DNA from: Lentisphaera profundi
GTDB lineage: Bacteria > Verrucomicrobiota > Lentisphaeria > Lentisphaerales > Lentisphaeraceae
Reading direction: 5' to 3'
NCBI RefSeq assembly: GCF_028728065.1
Contig: NZ_CP117811.1
Location: 930,001 to 994,000, forward strand
Length of the DNA: 64,000 nucleotides
Shown one piece after another: positions 8,263 to 17,145 of the stretch. The notes beneath the pieces were generated by a model, which did no database searches, was not told the origin of the DNA, and was given only the letters and a program-made list of their open reading frames with translations. The first letter of the stretch is position 1. Every line of letters starts with the position of its first letter. The translations under genes and the position numbers were made by a program.

Positions 8263-9252
8263 ATGAATAAAAAACCTTTCACCCTTTTAGAGATGTCAGT
8301 CGTTTTACTGATTATTGTTCTGGTCGCTTCTTTTGCAGCATCTGTAGCTTCACCCATTTTAGAGCAAAGCATTGAAACACAATACAAAAAGAATGTGATC
8401 GCAATGGCGACTGCGATTGTTGGTGATAATTCTATTAGAGATTACGATGGCAGCGCCATCCCCAATGGCTACCTAAATGACATGGGGTCTTTTCCCAGTA
8501 ATATTAATGATCTCTGGAATGCTCCTAGCGACTCCAGCAAACGTTATCGCAAAGAGGAATTCACTATAAATGGCGTAGATGGGCATTTGTACGGTGGCTG
8601 GAATGGTCCCTACTACGAAGCGGTCAATGAAAACCTGCTCAACAGCCTCATCCTAGAGAGGGGAGACTATGATTCCATCAGTATTACGGATTCAAATTCT
8701 GATAATGATGATATAAAACTCCACGCCAAGGGCTACTCCGAATCAGAAGTCTTTGAATACGGCGAGCTACATTTCTATCCAAGAACAATTTCACTTTCAG
8801 GTATCCCCAGTGAATTCACGGCCAAAGTTACCTACGTCTATTTTTTAGATGGCATCCTTCAAGCTGTAGAACAAGACATTAGTAATAGTGCCGATACATC
8901 CGTAGATCTGCCGAAAGGACTGTGTGCTTTTTATGCCCAATTAATAACTGACCACGAAATCCTAGAGACTTTAAGCAGTCCTCCTATTGGTCCAAGTGAT
9001 GGCGACACCTATTTAATTTCATCTAGTGGTGCAAGTGGCGATTTCAGTGGTGAAGAGAATAGTATCGCTACTTGGAATGGCAGTAGCTATGATTTTACAA
9101 GGCCAAGTGACCAAGACAGTCTTTATGATATTAATGAACAAAAACACTACCTATTCAAGGACAGTACCTGGGAAGAAAAACAAGTGGATGGTACCTCAAC
9201 TCCAAGAATCATAAAAACCATAAAAACTGATATCTTACTGGAGTTTGAGTGA
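8263..9252 (+). CDS. second prepilin-type pseudopilin
   Basis: A 329-residue protein with a very short leader MNKKP followed by FTLLEMSVVLLIIVLVAS: conserved Glu at mature position 5 and an N-terminal hydrophobic helix. Pro5 occupies the -1 position where prepilin peptidases normally need Gly. The mature domain is larger than a major pseudopilin, Ser/Asp-rich, and contains a W/Y-rich segment (DLYDINEQKHYLFKDSTWEE near 290-310). It is probably a minor pseudopilin (GspH/I/J/K-like role). The next gene begins 4 bases after the stop. The exact minor-pilin class cannot be assigned from sequence. Confidence 0.75.
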   Translation: MNKKPFTLLEMSVVLLIIVLVASFAASVASPILEQSIETQYKKNVIAMATAIVGDNSIRDYDGSAIPNGYLNDMGSFPSNINDLWNAPSDSSKRYRKEEFTINGVDGHLYGGWNGPYYEAVNENLLNSLILERGDYDSISITDSNSDNDDIKLHAKGYSESEVFEYGELHFYPRTISLSGIPSEFTAKVTYVYFLDGILQAVEQDISNSADTSVDLPKGLCAFYAQLITDHEILETLSSPPIGPSDGDTYLISSSGASGDFSGEENSIATWNGSSYDFTRPSDQDSLYDINEQKHYLFKDSTWEEKQVDGTSTPRIIKTIKTDILLEFE

Positions 9253-9256
9253 TTAT

Positions 9257-10507
9257 ATGACCAAGTACCTACTACTCCATATTTCAGACAAATTATATTT
9301 TCTTAACTTCAGTTCAAAAAACCAAGAAGTTCAGGACTTTGTCCTCAAGGACAATAATCATGAAGAAGTCAGTCAGTTATTAGAGGCTTTCTGTTCACAA
9401 CTCACCTCTAATTTTGAGATCTATTTATTCTCAGATAAACTGACTCTACACACTCTAGATTTAAGCAAGCAAACACCCACGACGAATAAATCTCTAATAC
9501 AACAATTCCTCTTATTTGAGCTCGAAAATGTGGTTGATATCCTTCCGGATAATCCCGTGCTTATATTTCATAAAGAGGCGGAGCACACTTATAACTGTTT
9601 GCTCACAGAGGAAAACTTTGTTCATGAACTAAAAAACGTCTGTTTACAAGCTGATGGCAAGCTTGCCTACTTAGGTCATCCAGCAGGTTTTTTCGCTAGT
9701 CTCTATACAAATAACAGCGTAGAGATTTTTGAAAATACGGTTCATTGTCAAAGCTCAAAATCGAAAAATTCTTATCATTTTAGCAGTTCATTAACAAGTG
9801 AGTATCAAGCTGTTCAACAATACTTGGTCAAGAATTCAATGAAGAGCCCTACGATCTACAACTTAGCTAAAAGAGATATCATTCCCTTGGAAGGGAATAT
9901 TTCTGAAGTGAAATTCGATGAAATCAAAACTAAAGACTTAATCAAAGCTTTAAAAAATAAACTGAGAACTTCTCCCGTTCTCAATTTTAAAAGTACGCCA
10001 AAAAATCTCAAGAAATCCTTTCCTTTATTAACGTCTTTTTTACTATCTGTGAGCCTGTTCGCATACTGCTTATTTTCCATCTATGATAGCAATCAAAATT
10101 TAGAAAATCTGATCACCAAAAATAAAATCAAAGTCAAGGATTTTAAGGCTGAAAAAGTAAGCTTTAAAATGCAAATAGAAAAAATCCCCGACCTCGAACA
10201 AGAACGGGCAAAATTGAAAAACAAGGAAATCGTCCTCAAGAATGTCAATTTCTGGCCTGATTTACTAGAGTGTATGGCTGAATCTATAGATGACTCTTCC
10301 CAATTAACTCATGTAAATAGCGCACAAAAAGATGTGGTCACTATACAGGGGATTACACTCAATGTCTTAAAAATCCAAGAGTTCATTAAAGGCCTAGAAG
10401 CTGACAGTAGCCTAGACGTCATTGTCTCGGAAAAAACAATTAGTCAAGAAATGATCAATAATCATAAGCTTTGGAGATTTAAGATCAGCCTTGGAAGAAA
10501 ATTGTGA
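9257..10507 (+). CDS. PilM/PilN- or GspL-like inner-membrane assembly protein
   Basis: The ATG at 9257 (MTKYLLLHIS) is preferred over an upstream in-frame TTG at 9245 that would overlap the previous gene. About 416 residues. The N-terminal ~250 residues are soluble and beta/alpha-rich, like the actin-like cytoplasmic part of PilM/GspL. One membrane helix follows near residues 255-278 (LTSFLLSVSLFAYCLF). A coiled-coil stretch and a small ferredoxin-like domain (VTIQGITLNVLKIQEFIKGLE) complete it, the usual PilN/GspL periplasmic layout. It therefore looks like a PilM-PilN fusion, which is what GspL is. It sits between the pseudopilins and a PilO/GspM-like gene. It likely links the cytoplasmic ATPase to the periplasmic platform. 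Confidence 0.65.
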   Translation: MTKYLLLHISDKLYFLNFSSKNQEVQDFVLKDNNHEEVSQLLEAFCSQLTSNFEIYLFSDKLTLHTLDLSKQTPTTNKSLIQQFLLFELENVVDILPDNPVLIFHKEAEHTYNCLLTEENFVHELKNVCLQADGKLAYLGHPAGFFASLYTNNSVEIFENTVHCQSSKSKNSYHFSSSLTSEYQAVQQYLVKNSMKSPTIYNLAKRDIIPLEGNISEVKFDEIKTKDLIKALKNKLRTSPVLNFKSTPKNLKKSFPLLTSFLLSVSLFAYCLFSIYDSNQNLENLITKNKIKVKDFKAEKVSFKMQIEKIPDLEQERAKLKNKEIVLKNVNFWPDLLECMAESIDDSSQLTHVNSAQKDVVTIQGITLNVLKIQEFIKGLEADSSLDVIVSEKTISQEMINNHKLWRFKISLGRKL

Positions 10508-11019
10508 AAAAACATCTTCTAAAAGCCCTTATTGCCCCGGTGTTTTTCTATATATTATACGTCAACCTTAAAGCCTTTGTATTTAATTATGAAGCTAGGC
10601 AGTCTTATCTCAACAAAAAAATTAATAAGTCCAATAAAGAGCTAGAGGATTTAAAAACTGCGCTTAGCACTCTGAAAAAAGATAAAAAATTAAAGCTCTA
10701 TCAAGAACTCAACAAAAACTTAAGTGAATTAAAAAAATATGATGAAGTTCAAAAAGATGAAAAACGTAAAGAGATCAATATTTACCAACTTTTCCAAGAG
10801 TATCAGCTCAGCTTATATTCCGAAAAATTAGTAAAAAATAAGTCATTAAATAAGGATTTAAAAAAGCTGACGCAGTTCACTCTATCAGGTGATTACCATA
10901 AGCTCATCAAAATGCTTCGGGCTTGCGCAGGCAGTCAATTTATTCCGGTGAATTTTTCTTTAAAAGCAGAAGAAAATGCCAGCACAAAATATACAATTTC
11001 AATTTGGAAACAAGAATGA
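10504..11019 (+). CDS. PilO/GspM-like coiled-coil membrane protein
   Basis: A 171-residue protein starting at GTG 10504, overlapping the previous stop by 4 bases. One N-terminal membrane helix (residues 5-27), then a Lys/Glu/Leu-rich coiled coil (about 30-90), then a small domain (LTQFTLSGDYHKLIKMLRACAG) of the ferredoxin-like type found at the C-terminus of PilO and GspM. Position after the PilM/N-like gene and before the ATPases supports this role as an alignment-subcomplex partner. Sequence similarity alone is weak, so the assignment rests on topology and gene order. Confidence 0.6.
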   Translation: MKKHLLKALIAPVFFYILYVNLKAFVFNYEARQSYLNKKINKSNKELEDLKTALSTLKKDKKLKLYQELNKNLSELKKYDEVQKDEKRKEINIYQLFQEYQLSLYSEKLVKNKSLNKDLKKLTQFTLSGDYHKLIKMLRACAGSQFIPVNFSLKAEENASTKYTISIWKQE

Positions 11020-12074
11020 TTAAATTAGAAGCTTTATTGGCTAGATGTATTGAGGTGGGAGCTTCTGATCTTCATGTAAAATCTGATCAAAGTCCGAGAT
11101 TTCGTCTGCTAGGAAAACTCGTGCCTCTCGCGGGCACATGCGGGATTTCCAAAGAGTCCATTTTAGATGGCATGAAAAATTTTATCGAGCCCCCCAAATT
11201 TGAAAAATTTGCTCAGCGAGGTGCCATAGATGGCTCCTTTCTTTATAATCAAAAACGTTTTAGGTTCAACCTTTTTAAACAATCAAATTCCCTAAGTCTT
11301 TCCTTGAGACTACTTTCTGATAAGATCAATGAATTACAGTCGCTTGGTGTGCCTGATCTCCTCTATAAAGTTTGTGAAATGAAAAATGGACTTGTGATTG
11401 TAAGTGGCTCTACGGGTTCGGGTAAATCGACGACTTTATCCGCTTTAATAGAAAGAATAAACTCTACGCAGAATAGGCATATAATCACTATTGAAGAGCC
11501 AGTTGAATATATATACGAGAGTAAGATGTCTCTGATTAATCAACGTGAAGTGGGCATAGATACCCCCAGTTTTCATGCGGCTCTAGTTGACTCTCTAAGA
11601 CAAGATCCAGACGTTATCCTGATTGGTGAGATCCGAGAGATCGACACGATTAAAACAGCCATAACTGCAGCCGAGACAGGACATTTGGTTTTTGCCACAG
11701 TGCACTCCGAAGATACTACCAGTGCCATAGAACGTTTGATTTCTGTATTTCCCGCCGATGAACAAGGCTCCGTGAGAAGGCAATTATCCTTAAGTCTTAG
11801 AGCTATTATCTCTCAAAGTTTAGTGATTGCAGATGGCAAAAAAGCCGAGAAAGGAACACGTGTACCTGTATGCGAAATACTATTTGCTAACAATGCAATT
11901 AAGAACCAAATTGCAACAGGCAAGACTCGGCAAATTTATTCCTCTATAGAAATGGCTCATCAAGAAGGTATGCAAACCTTTGAAAGACACCTTTCTGAGC
12001 TTTTGAAAAAGGGTATTTTGAGCCGTGAAACCGTGATGCTTTTGGCCAATAAACAAGATTCTCTAATCGTTTAA
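11016..12074 (+). CDS. pilT: PilT-like secretion/pilus ATPase
   Basis: The start is taken as ATG 11016, which overlaps the previous stop (ATGA); reading further upstream in frame only shadows the PilO-like gene. It gives 352 residues. The N-terminal domain (ASDLHVKSDQSPRFRLLG) is PAS-like and typical of PilT. The RecA-like domain has Walker A GSTGSGKST (about 131-139), Asp box TIEEPVEY, Walker B DVILIGEIRE (about 197), and His box HLVFATVHSED. PilT hexamers power pilus retraction in type IV pili. Here the gene lies next to a GspE/PilB-like assembly ATPase, so the system may have both extension and retraction motors, or PilT may serve a different function. Confidence 0.85.
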   Translation: MIKLEALLARCIEVGASDLHVKSDQSPRFRLLGKLVPLAGTCGISKESILDGMKNFIEPPKFEKFAQRGAIDGSFLYNQKRFRFNLFKQSNSLSLSLRLLSDKINELQSLGVPDLLYKVCEMKNGLVIVSGSTGSGKSTTLSALIERINSTQNRHIITIEEPVEYIYESKMSLINQREVGIDTPSFHAALVDSLRQDPDVILIGEIREIDTIKTAITAAETGHLVFATVHSEDTTSAIERLISVFPADEQGSVRRQLSLSLRAIISQSLVIADGKKAEKGTRVPVCEILFANNAIKNQIATGKTRQIYSSIEMAHQEGMQTFERHLSELLKKGILSRETVMLLANKQDSLIV

Positions 12075-12081
12075 TAGAGAT

Positions 12082-13524
12082 GTGTATATTGTGATCGACT
12101 TAGATAAAATAACTTTCAACCCCGCTTTAGTAGCTATGCTTCCGTCAAATATCGCTTTAAAGAAGCTGCTACTACCCTGTACGGAAATAAACGGTATAAT
12201 ATATGTCATAGCAGGAGAACCGGAAAGCCATCAGCCAAGTGATCTTAAAAGGTATTTTGGCAAAGACGTCAAACTTGAAAAAGCTGACCCGAAAAAACTC
12301 AAAGAAAAAATTAAATTACACTATCGGAGTTCAAACAAAGTCAGTTTAGAAAATGATCAAAATGAAGTTATTCGCTTAACGGATGAAATTATTTTTACTG
12401 CCGTAAGTAAATCAGCTTCGGATATTCACATCAACCCCAAGGAAGATAAAGTTTTAATTCGTTTTCGGGTGAGTGGGCAATTGGAAACCTATAAAACTAT
12501 ACCTATACATTCCTACAACGGCTTAATTTCACGCATAAAAATTTTAGCGGAAATGAATATTGCGGAGAAACGCTCACCTCAAGATGGCAAGCTGACTTAC
12601 AAAGTACCTGGGACTCATCAAAAAGTAGATATTCGAGCGGCGTCAATCCCTTCAATTAATGGCGAAAAAATGACCTTGAGACTTTTGGGGATAAACTCAG
12701 ATGCTCTGACGCTTGATAAAATTGGTATGTCAAAACAGCATTTAGCTATTTATCATGAAGAAATCCAACGTGACAATGGTTTAATTTTGATCAACGGCGC
12801 TACTGGCTCAGGTAAATCCACCAGTCTCTACGCGTCGCTTAGACATATATTGAAGAGTAAAGATGTGAATATTATAACTGTCGAAGATCCCGTTGAGTAT
12901 CAGGTAGATAATGTCATTCAAGTTAACGTTGATGAATCGGATAAAGTATCATTTCCCTCTGCATTAAAAAGCATACTTAGACATGATCCAGATGTAATCA
13001 TGATAGGGGAAATTAGAGACGCCGAAACAGCTGGAATTGCCATCAAATCGAGTTTGACGGGCCACTTGGTGCTCTCGAGTCTTCATGCCAATTCTGCCTC
13101 AGCTGCAGTAGTAAGGTTGGCTGATATAGGTGTCGAACCCTATATGATAGCTTCGACACTGCGAGTCAGTATTGCCCAGAAGCTCGTCAAAAAGTTATGT
13201 CAAAACTGTTGTACAAGCACTGAGTTGACAGAGCAGCAAGCTTTACTCATTAAGCGCGAAGATTTAGCCGGTACAAAAGTCGCAGTTAAAAAGGGTTGCC
13301 TTTATTGCGGAGGTTTAGGCTACTTGGATAGGATGCCTATACTCGAAGTGATACAAATTGACAATAATTTCAAAGCCCTCATTCACTCTGAACTCAATGA
13401 TGAAAATCTAAGAAAGGAAATGCAGCGCCAAGATATTCCTTCTTTAGTTGATGACGCCATTAGCAAGATGCAAGAAGGTTTAATTGACTTTCAAGAGTGT
13501 TATAAAATTGTGAGTACGATTTAA
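12082..13524 (+). CDS. gspE: GspE/PilB-family assembly ATPase
   Basis: About 480 residues from GTG 12082; another GTG at 12091 is better placed relative to the AGAG at 12076-12079 and would shorten it by 3 residues. The N-terminal region (1-95) is a degenerate T2SSE-N-like domain. The ATPase core has SASDIHINP, Walker A GATGSGKST (about 239-247), TVEDPVEYQ, Walker B DVIMIGEIRDAET (about 301) and HLVLSSLHANS. A zinc-binding tetracysteine region follows: CQNC near 373-376 and CLYC further on, characteristic of GspE/PilB and absent from PilT. It hydrolyses ATP at the cytoplasmic face to assemble the pseudopilus. Followed after 1 base by the GspF gene. Confidence 0.88.
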   Translation: MYIVIDLDKITFNPALVAMLPSNIALKKLLLPCTEINGIIYVIAGEPESHQPSDLKRYFGKDVKLEKADPKKLKEKIKLHYRSSNKVSLENDQNEVIRLTDEIIFTAVSKSASDIHINPKEDKVLIRFRVSGQLETYKTIPIHSYNGLISRIKILAEMNIAEKRSPQDGKLTYKVPGTHQKVDIRAASIPSINGEKMTLRLLGINSDALTLDKIGMSKQHLAIYHEEIQRDNGLILINGATGSGKSTSLYASLRHILKSKDVNIITVEDPVEYQVDNVIQVNVDESDKVSFPSALKSILRHDPDVIMIGEIRDAETAGIAIKSSLTGHLVLSSLHANSASAAVVRLADIGVEPYMIASTLRVSIAQKLVKKLCQNCCTSTELTEQQALLIKREDLAGTKVAVKKGCLYCGGLGYLDRMPILEVIQIDNNFKALIHSELNDENLRKEMQRQDIPSLVDDAISKMQEGLIDFQECYKIVSTI

Positions 13525-13525
13525 G

Positions 13526-14722
13526 ATGATTGAATTTGATTATATTGCTTTAGATTCTTTTGGTGAAAATCAGGAAGGTAGGTTGGAAGCTGAGAATTTT
13601 TTGGAAGCCTCAAAAATTTTAAAAGCACGTAAGTGGATTATAAGATCATTAGACGAAGCCCAATACGAAGTCTCAATCTTCACTTACTTGAACCCCATGA
13701 CTTACTTTTTACGCAGTCGTGACTTCGAGGTCGCCTTTGCCCAACTCTCCACGTTGATGAGTTCAGGAGTGAATTTATCCTCTGCCTTAAAAACGATGTC
13801 CGCAATCTCTTTAAAACAGGCAGGAAGAACTTTGTGGAAAGAGGTTTATTCACAAGTTCAAACAGGCAAGAGCTTATCAGAATCTTTGAAGAGTCATCCT
13901 CAAATTAAAAAATCTCTTTTCGCAAATCTAATAAAAATTGGTGAAGAAACGGGTGAACTTGACCACTTATTAATGACTATTGCTGTAGGCATGGAGAGAA
14001 ATCGAATTATTAAGAGTAAAATTCTTACCGCTCTCTTATATCCTATGTTTGTTTTCATCATTGCTTTAATTGCAGCCGGAGTGGCTGTCTTTTACCTGAT
14101 CCCCAAATTAAAAGTTATGATTGCAGCCATGGGTCGAGATTTGCATCCCGCTACTCAGGCTCTGATTGACTTTGCCGATTTTTTACAAAGATATTCAATA
14201 CATTTTTTATTGTTGATTTTAATTTTAGCTATCACCCTTATTAGCACTTATCTCAATAAAAATGGCAGAGTCTTTCTTGATCGTATGACCTTAAGAGTCC
14301 CAGTCATTGGCAACATGTTCCGCGTTTACTTTTCTGCTGAATTTGCCCGGAATTTTGCGCTGCTTATTGGGAGTGGGGTTAAACTCACAGAATCACTTCA
14401 GCATTGTACCGCAACTATTTGGAATACATACCTTAAGAATGTGCTAAAACGGGCGAGGAACAATATTATAAATGGCGCGCCTTTAACAGAGACGCTTTCC
14501 TGCCGATATGCCTTTAGCCCCTTACTTATCAGTATGGTGAGCGTGGGGGAAAAAACAGGATCTATTGATAATCTTTTGGAAGACCAGGCCAAATACCATT
14601 ACGAAATTTTAGACAAGTACATCAATCAATTCAGTGCATTAATTAGCTTTGTAATGATCCTACTGGTAGCTGGGACCATAGCCTTTGTTTTTGCCGCAAT
14701 ATTACTAACCTATTTCTCTTGA
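13526..14722 (+). CDS. gspF: GspF/PilC inner-membrane platform protein
   Basis: A 398-residue polytopic protein with the two repeated GspF domains: the first contains FAQLSTLMSSGVNLSSALKT (about 69-88) and GEETGELDHLL; the second repeats the pattern as FARNFALLIGSGVKLTESL and GEKTGSIDNLL. Membrane segments lie near 172-193, 228-248 and at the C-terminus (ISFVMILLVAGTIAFVFAAIL). This is the standard platform protein that contacts the ATPase and pseudopilins. It starts 1 base after gspE. Length and domain order are normal. Confidence 0.9.
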   Translation: MIEFDYIALDSFGENQEGRLEAENFLEASKILKARKWIIRSLDEAQYEVSIFTYLNPMTYFLRSRDFEVAFAQLSTLMSSGVNLSSALKTMSAISLKQAGRTLWKEVYSQVQTGKSLSESLKSHPQIKKSLFANLIKIGEETGELDHLLMTIAVGMERNRIIKSKILTALLYPMFVFIIALIAAGVAVFYLIPKLKVMIAAMGRDLHPATQALIDFADFLQRYSIHFLLLILILAITLISTYLNKNGRVFLDRMTLRVPVIGNMFRVYFSAEFARNFALLIGSGVKLTESLQHCTATIWNTYLKNVLKRARNNIINGAPLTETLSCRYAFSPLLISMVSVGEKTGSIDNLLEDQAKYHYEILDKYINQFSALISFVMILLVAGTIAFVFAAILLTYFS

Positions 14723-14726
14723 TATT

Positions 14727-15128
14727 ATGAAAAATTTATACTTTTACCTACTTCTTACTCCATCAGTGTTTGCTAATGATCCCACCATGGTGAAGGGCAA
14801 ATTAAAAGAGGTTCTTTTTAATTCTCACAAACAAATTACCAAAAACTTTAAACCCGAAAAAAAACCTTTAGAAAAAGTACTCAAAATCGAAAAACCATCT
14901 AAGGAGCTACAGGAAAATCTCAAGTTATTAAACTTCAAAGCTTTCTATTCAAAAAACTCAGTCAATCGGCTCATGGTGGAATTTGAACAGAAAATCATCT
15001 TTCTCGAAGCGCAAGGAAAAATTGTTTTGAATGGAGAAACTTATATTCTCGACTGTTGCGATAACTGCCAGGCACAATTCACTCATTTGAGCTCTCAAAA
15101 AAAAATAACCTTTAACTATCGTCCATAA
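14727..15128 (+). CDS. small exported protein, possibly PilP/GspC-like
   Basis: A 133-residue protein with a short signal peptide (MKNLYFYLLLTPSVFA, cleavage likely before NDPT). The middle is Lys-rich and probably flexible; the last ~50 residues form a strand-rich segment (KIVLNGETYILDCCDNCQAQF) with three Cys, two of them adjacent. It lies between the platform protein and the secretin, 4 bases after the former and 1 base before the latter, the place where PilP or a GspC homology-region protein that touches the secretin is often found. I do not recognise the family; the PilP/GspC analogy is only positional. Confidence 0.5.
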   Translation: MKNLYFYLLLTPSVFANDPTMVKGKLKEVLFNSHKQITKNFKPEKKPLEKVLKIEKPSKELQENLKLLNFKAFYSKNSVNRLMVEFEQKIIFLEAQGKIVLNGETYILDCCDNCQAQFTHLSSQKKITFNYRP

Positions 15129-15129
15129 C

Positions 15130-16833
15130 ATGAAAAAACAATTTACCTTAATCTTTTTCTTACTTAGTTTTCTTAATGCAAAAAATATGGACAACATTGA
15201 AGTCATAGATATTCAAGACAGTACATTACCTTCCTTAATTAGGCTGATCTCCGAAAACAATGACATCAATATCGTAACTTCCATTAAAGCTAGAAATACT
15301 AAAATCAGCACTTACTTAAAAAACATTCATCCGATCGTGGCTCTTGAGGAAATTTGCAGCTCACACAATTTGTGGTTACAAAAAGATCCAATAAAAAACA
15401 TTTACCGAATTTACTCGCTTGACGAGTACAAAAAGAGCGTGCTTAAATTTTCCGAAGAGATTAAGGTTTACGACCTGAAATACCCCAACAGTAAAACCAT
15501 TTCTAAATCAATATTTGAACTTTTTCCTGCTCGAGTCCTCTACTATGACTCCGATACCGATGAACTAGATGACGAAATTGATGAAATTGAAACGAGGCTT
15601 AAAAAAATGATGATTTTTGAAGAACGTCAGAATACCTCAGAGACCAATAACTTAGCAGGAGCCATAAGTAATTCCCGAAATAATAATGATAATAATAATA
15701 ATGATGATAATGAAAATTCATCAAATGGCGGTCCGGTAAAAGTTACTCTCCCTGAAAAAGAAGGGCATGAAACCTTTGACTTAACTTCAGAAATCATCCA
15801 TCAAATTAATACGGCTGACAGTATTGAAGAAATTCGTGATATCATCAGCAATCAAGGTGTTTTTATCAATTCACGTATTTATTTATCGTCCATTGAAACT
15901 AAAAACCAAATGATCCTACGAACAGGCGATAGAGAAGCGATGGAAAAGATTGATCAACTTATCAAAAAACTTGACACCCCAAGTCCGATGGTGCTTCTGG
16001 AAATGAAAATTCTTGCTGTAAGGCTGGATGATAACTTTGAATCAGCTTTTGACCTTGCCTATAATGACGGTACAACAGGAATCACATTAGGCTCTGGACT
16101 CATTCAGCAAGCTGGGGCATTTAATTACTCATATATTAATGACAAATTTGCTGCCGCTCTTACATTATTGGAGGAGGACTCCAAAGTTAGAACCCTAGCT
16201 ACTCCAGTTATTCTTACTCTCAATAGAGAAGTCAGCAAATTCTTTAACGGCAATGCTGCTGTCCCAATATTAACTAATTTTCAAGGAGAAGCTGGGACCA
16301 CCGTAACTGGGGATGGTACTGTTGTTTCAAATGTTCCAAGTCCTCAATACGATAACCGTGACATAGGATCTACTTTAAAAGTATCTCCCACCATTAATGC
16401 TGACAGAACTGTTCAACTTCAGATTTCGTCCATTGAATCTGAAGTTGATACGAATAGTGCCACTGTCCTTATAGCAAGTGGTGATACATATATTACTCAA
16501 GCAGTTGATACTGAAAAAAGGCGCTCATTTACCGGTACGGTCTTAGCTTATGACGGTAAAATGATTGCTGTAGGTGGAATCATCAAAGAAACAGAAATTG
16601 AAATCGAATCCGGTGTTCCTATTTTAAGAGATATTCCTTTACTTGATTATTTCTTTGAAGATAAAAAAATCGTCAAGCAAAGAGAAGAGATTCTTCTTCT
16701 CATTAAACCTTACATAATTTACAGTGAGGAGGATCATGAAAAACTTAGTGAAGAACTCATCAATCGAGTCAGTGAACATCCAAATGCTCAAGGACAAAAA
16801 GATAAACTTAATCCATTATTAGAAAAAGATTAA
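15130..16833 (+). CDS. gspD: secretin (GspD/PilQ family outer-membrane channel)
   Basis: A 567-residue protein with a signal peptide (residues 1-18, LIFFLLSFLNA). It has an N-terminal STN-like domain (EVIDIQDSTLPSLIRLISE), a secretin N-domain (SRIYLSSIETKNQMILRTG near 250-280), and the secretin barrel with LEMKILAVRLDD, VRTLATPVILTLNRE, IGSTLKVSPTIN and the signature GVPILRDIPLLDYFF near 495-509. A low-complexity Asn/Asp linker encoded by AAT/GAT triplets (about residues 183-197) joins two N-domains. No lipoprotein box. It would form the outer-membrane exit gate of the system encoded just upstream and is the last gene of the operon. Confidence 0.9.
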   Translation: MKKQFTLIFFLLSFLNAKNMDNIEVIDIQDSTLPSLIRLISENNDINIVTSIKARNTKISTYLKNIHPIVALEEICSSHNLWLQKDPIKNIYRIYSLDEYKKSVLKFSEEIKVYDLKYPNSKTISKSIFELFPARVLYYDSDTDELDDEIDEIETRLKKMMIFEERQNTSETNNLAGAISNSRNNNDNNNNDDNENSSNGGPVKVTLPEKEGHETFDLTSEIIHQINTADSIEEIRDIISNQGVFINSRIYLSSIETKNQMILRTGDREAMEKIDQLIKKLDTPSPMVLLEMKILAVRLDDNFESAFDLAYNDGTTGITLGSGLIQQAGAFNYSYINDKFAAALTLLEEDSKVRTLATPVILTLNREVSKFFNGNAAVPILTNFQGEAGTTVTGDGTVVSNVPSPQYDNRDIGSTLKVSPTINADRTVQLQISSIESEVDTNSATVLIASGDTYITQAVDTEKRRSFTGTVLAYDGKMIAVGGIIKETEIEIESGVPILRDIPLLDYFFEDKKIVKQREEILLLIKPYIIYSEEDHEKLSEELINRVSEHPNAQGQKDKLNPLLEKD

Positions 16834-17145
16834 TCTATGATATTCAGTATAAAAAACGGACCGGATATTGTTACAGATACTCGAATCGTTTAGAGACAAG
16901 GCAGGCAATAGCTGAATGCTCTCTTTTTTAAATTACACAGTGATTTCTGAGGCTTCATTATGATAGCAACTAACTACATATCTTACACTTGTGATTATGA
17001 TGACTACACCTAGAAGTTTGACTAGTTAGCTTTTGGATTTTTAATTCATTTTTCTTGTAAAGATTAGCAGCTTTAAATGACCGTAAGCCCTGTAGAAACT
17101 AGGGGATTAAAGAGGCTCTGTTTGCGACTCTATGAGGGCAGTAAT
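16834..17145. other. 312-base intergenic gap, nothing recognised
   Basis: The gap lies between the convergent secretin and lone pseudopilin genes. The only open frame on the plus strand is an 18-codon one at 16837 without a ribosome-binding site. No convincing terminator hairpin, tRNA or repeat was found. A weak 4-bp hairpin near 17090-17105 is not enough to call. Confidence 0.5.

Noticed and set aside
16837-16893. An 18-codon frame just after the secretin gene
   Set aside because: Too short, no ribosome-binding site, no sign of a decayed longer gene around it.
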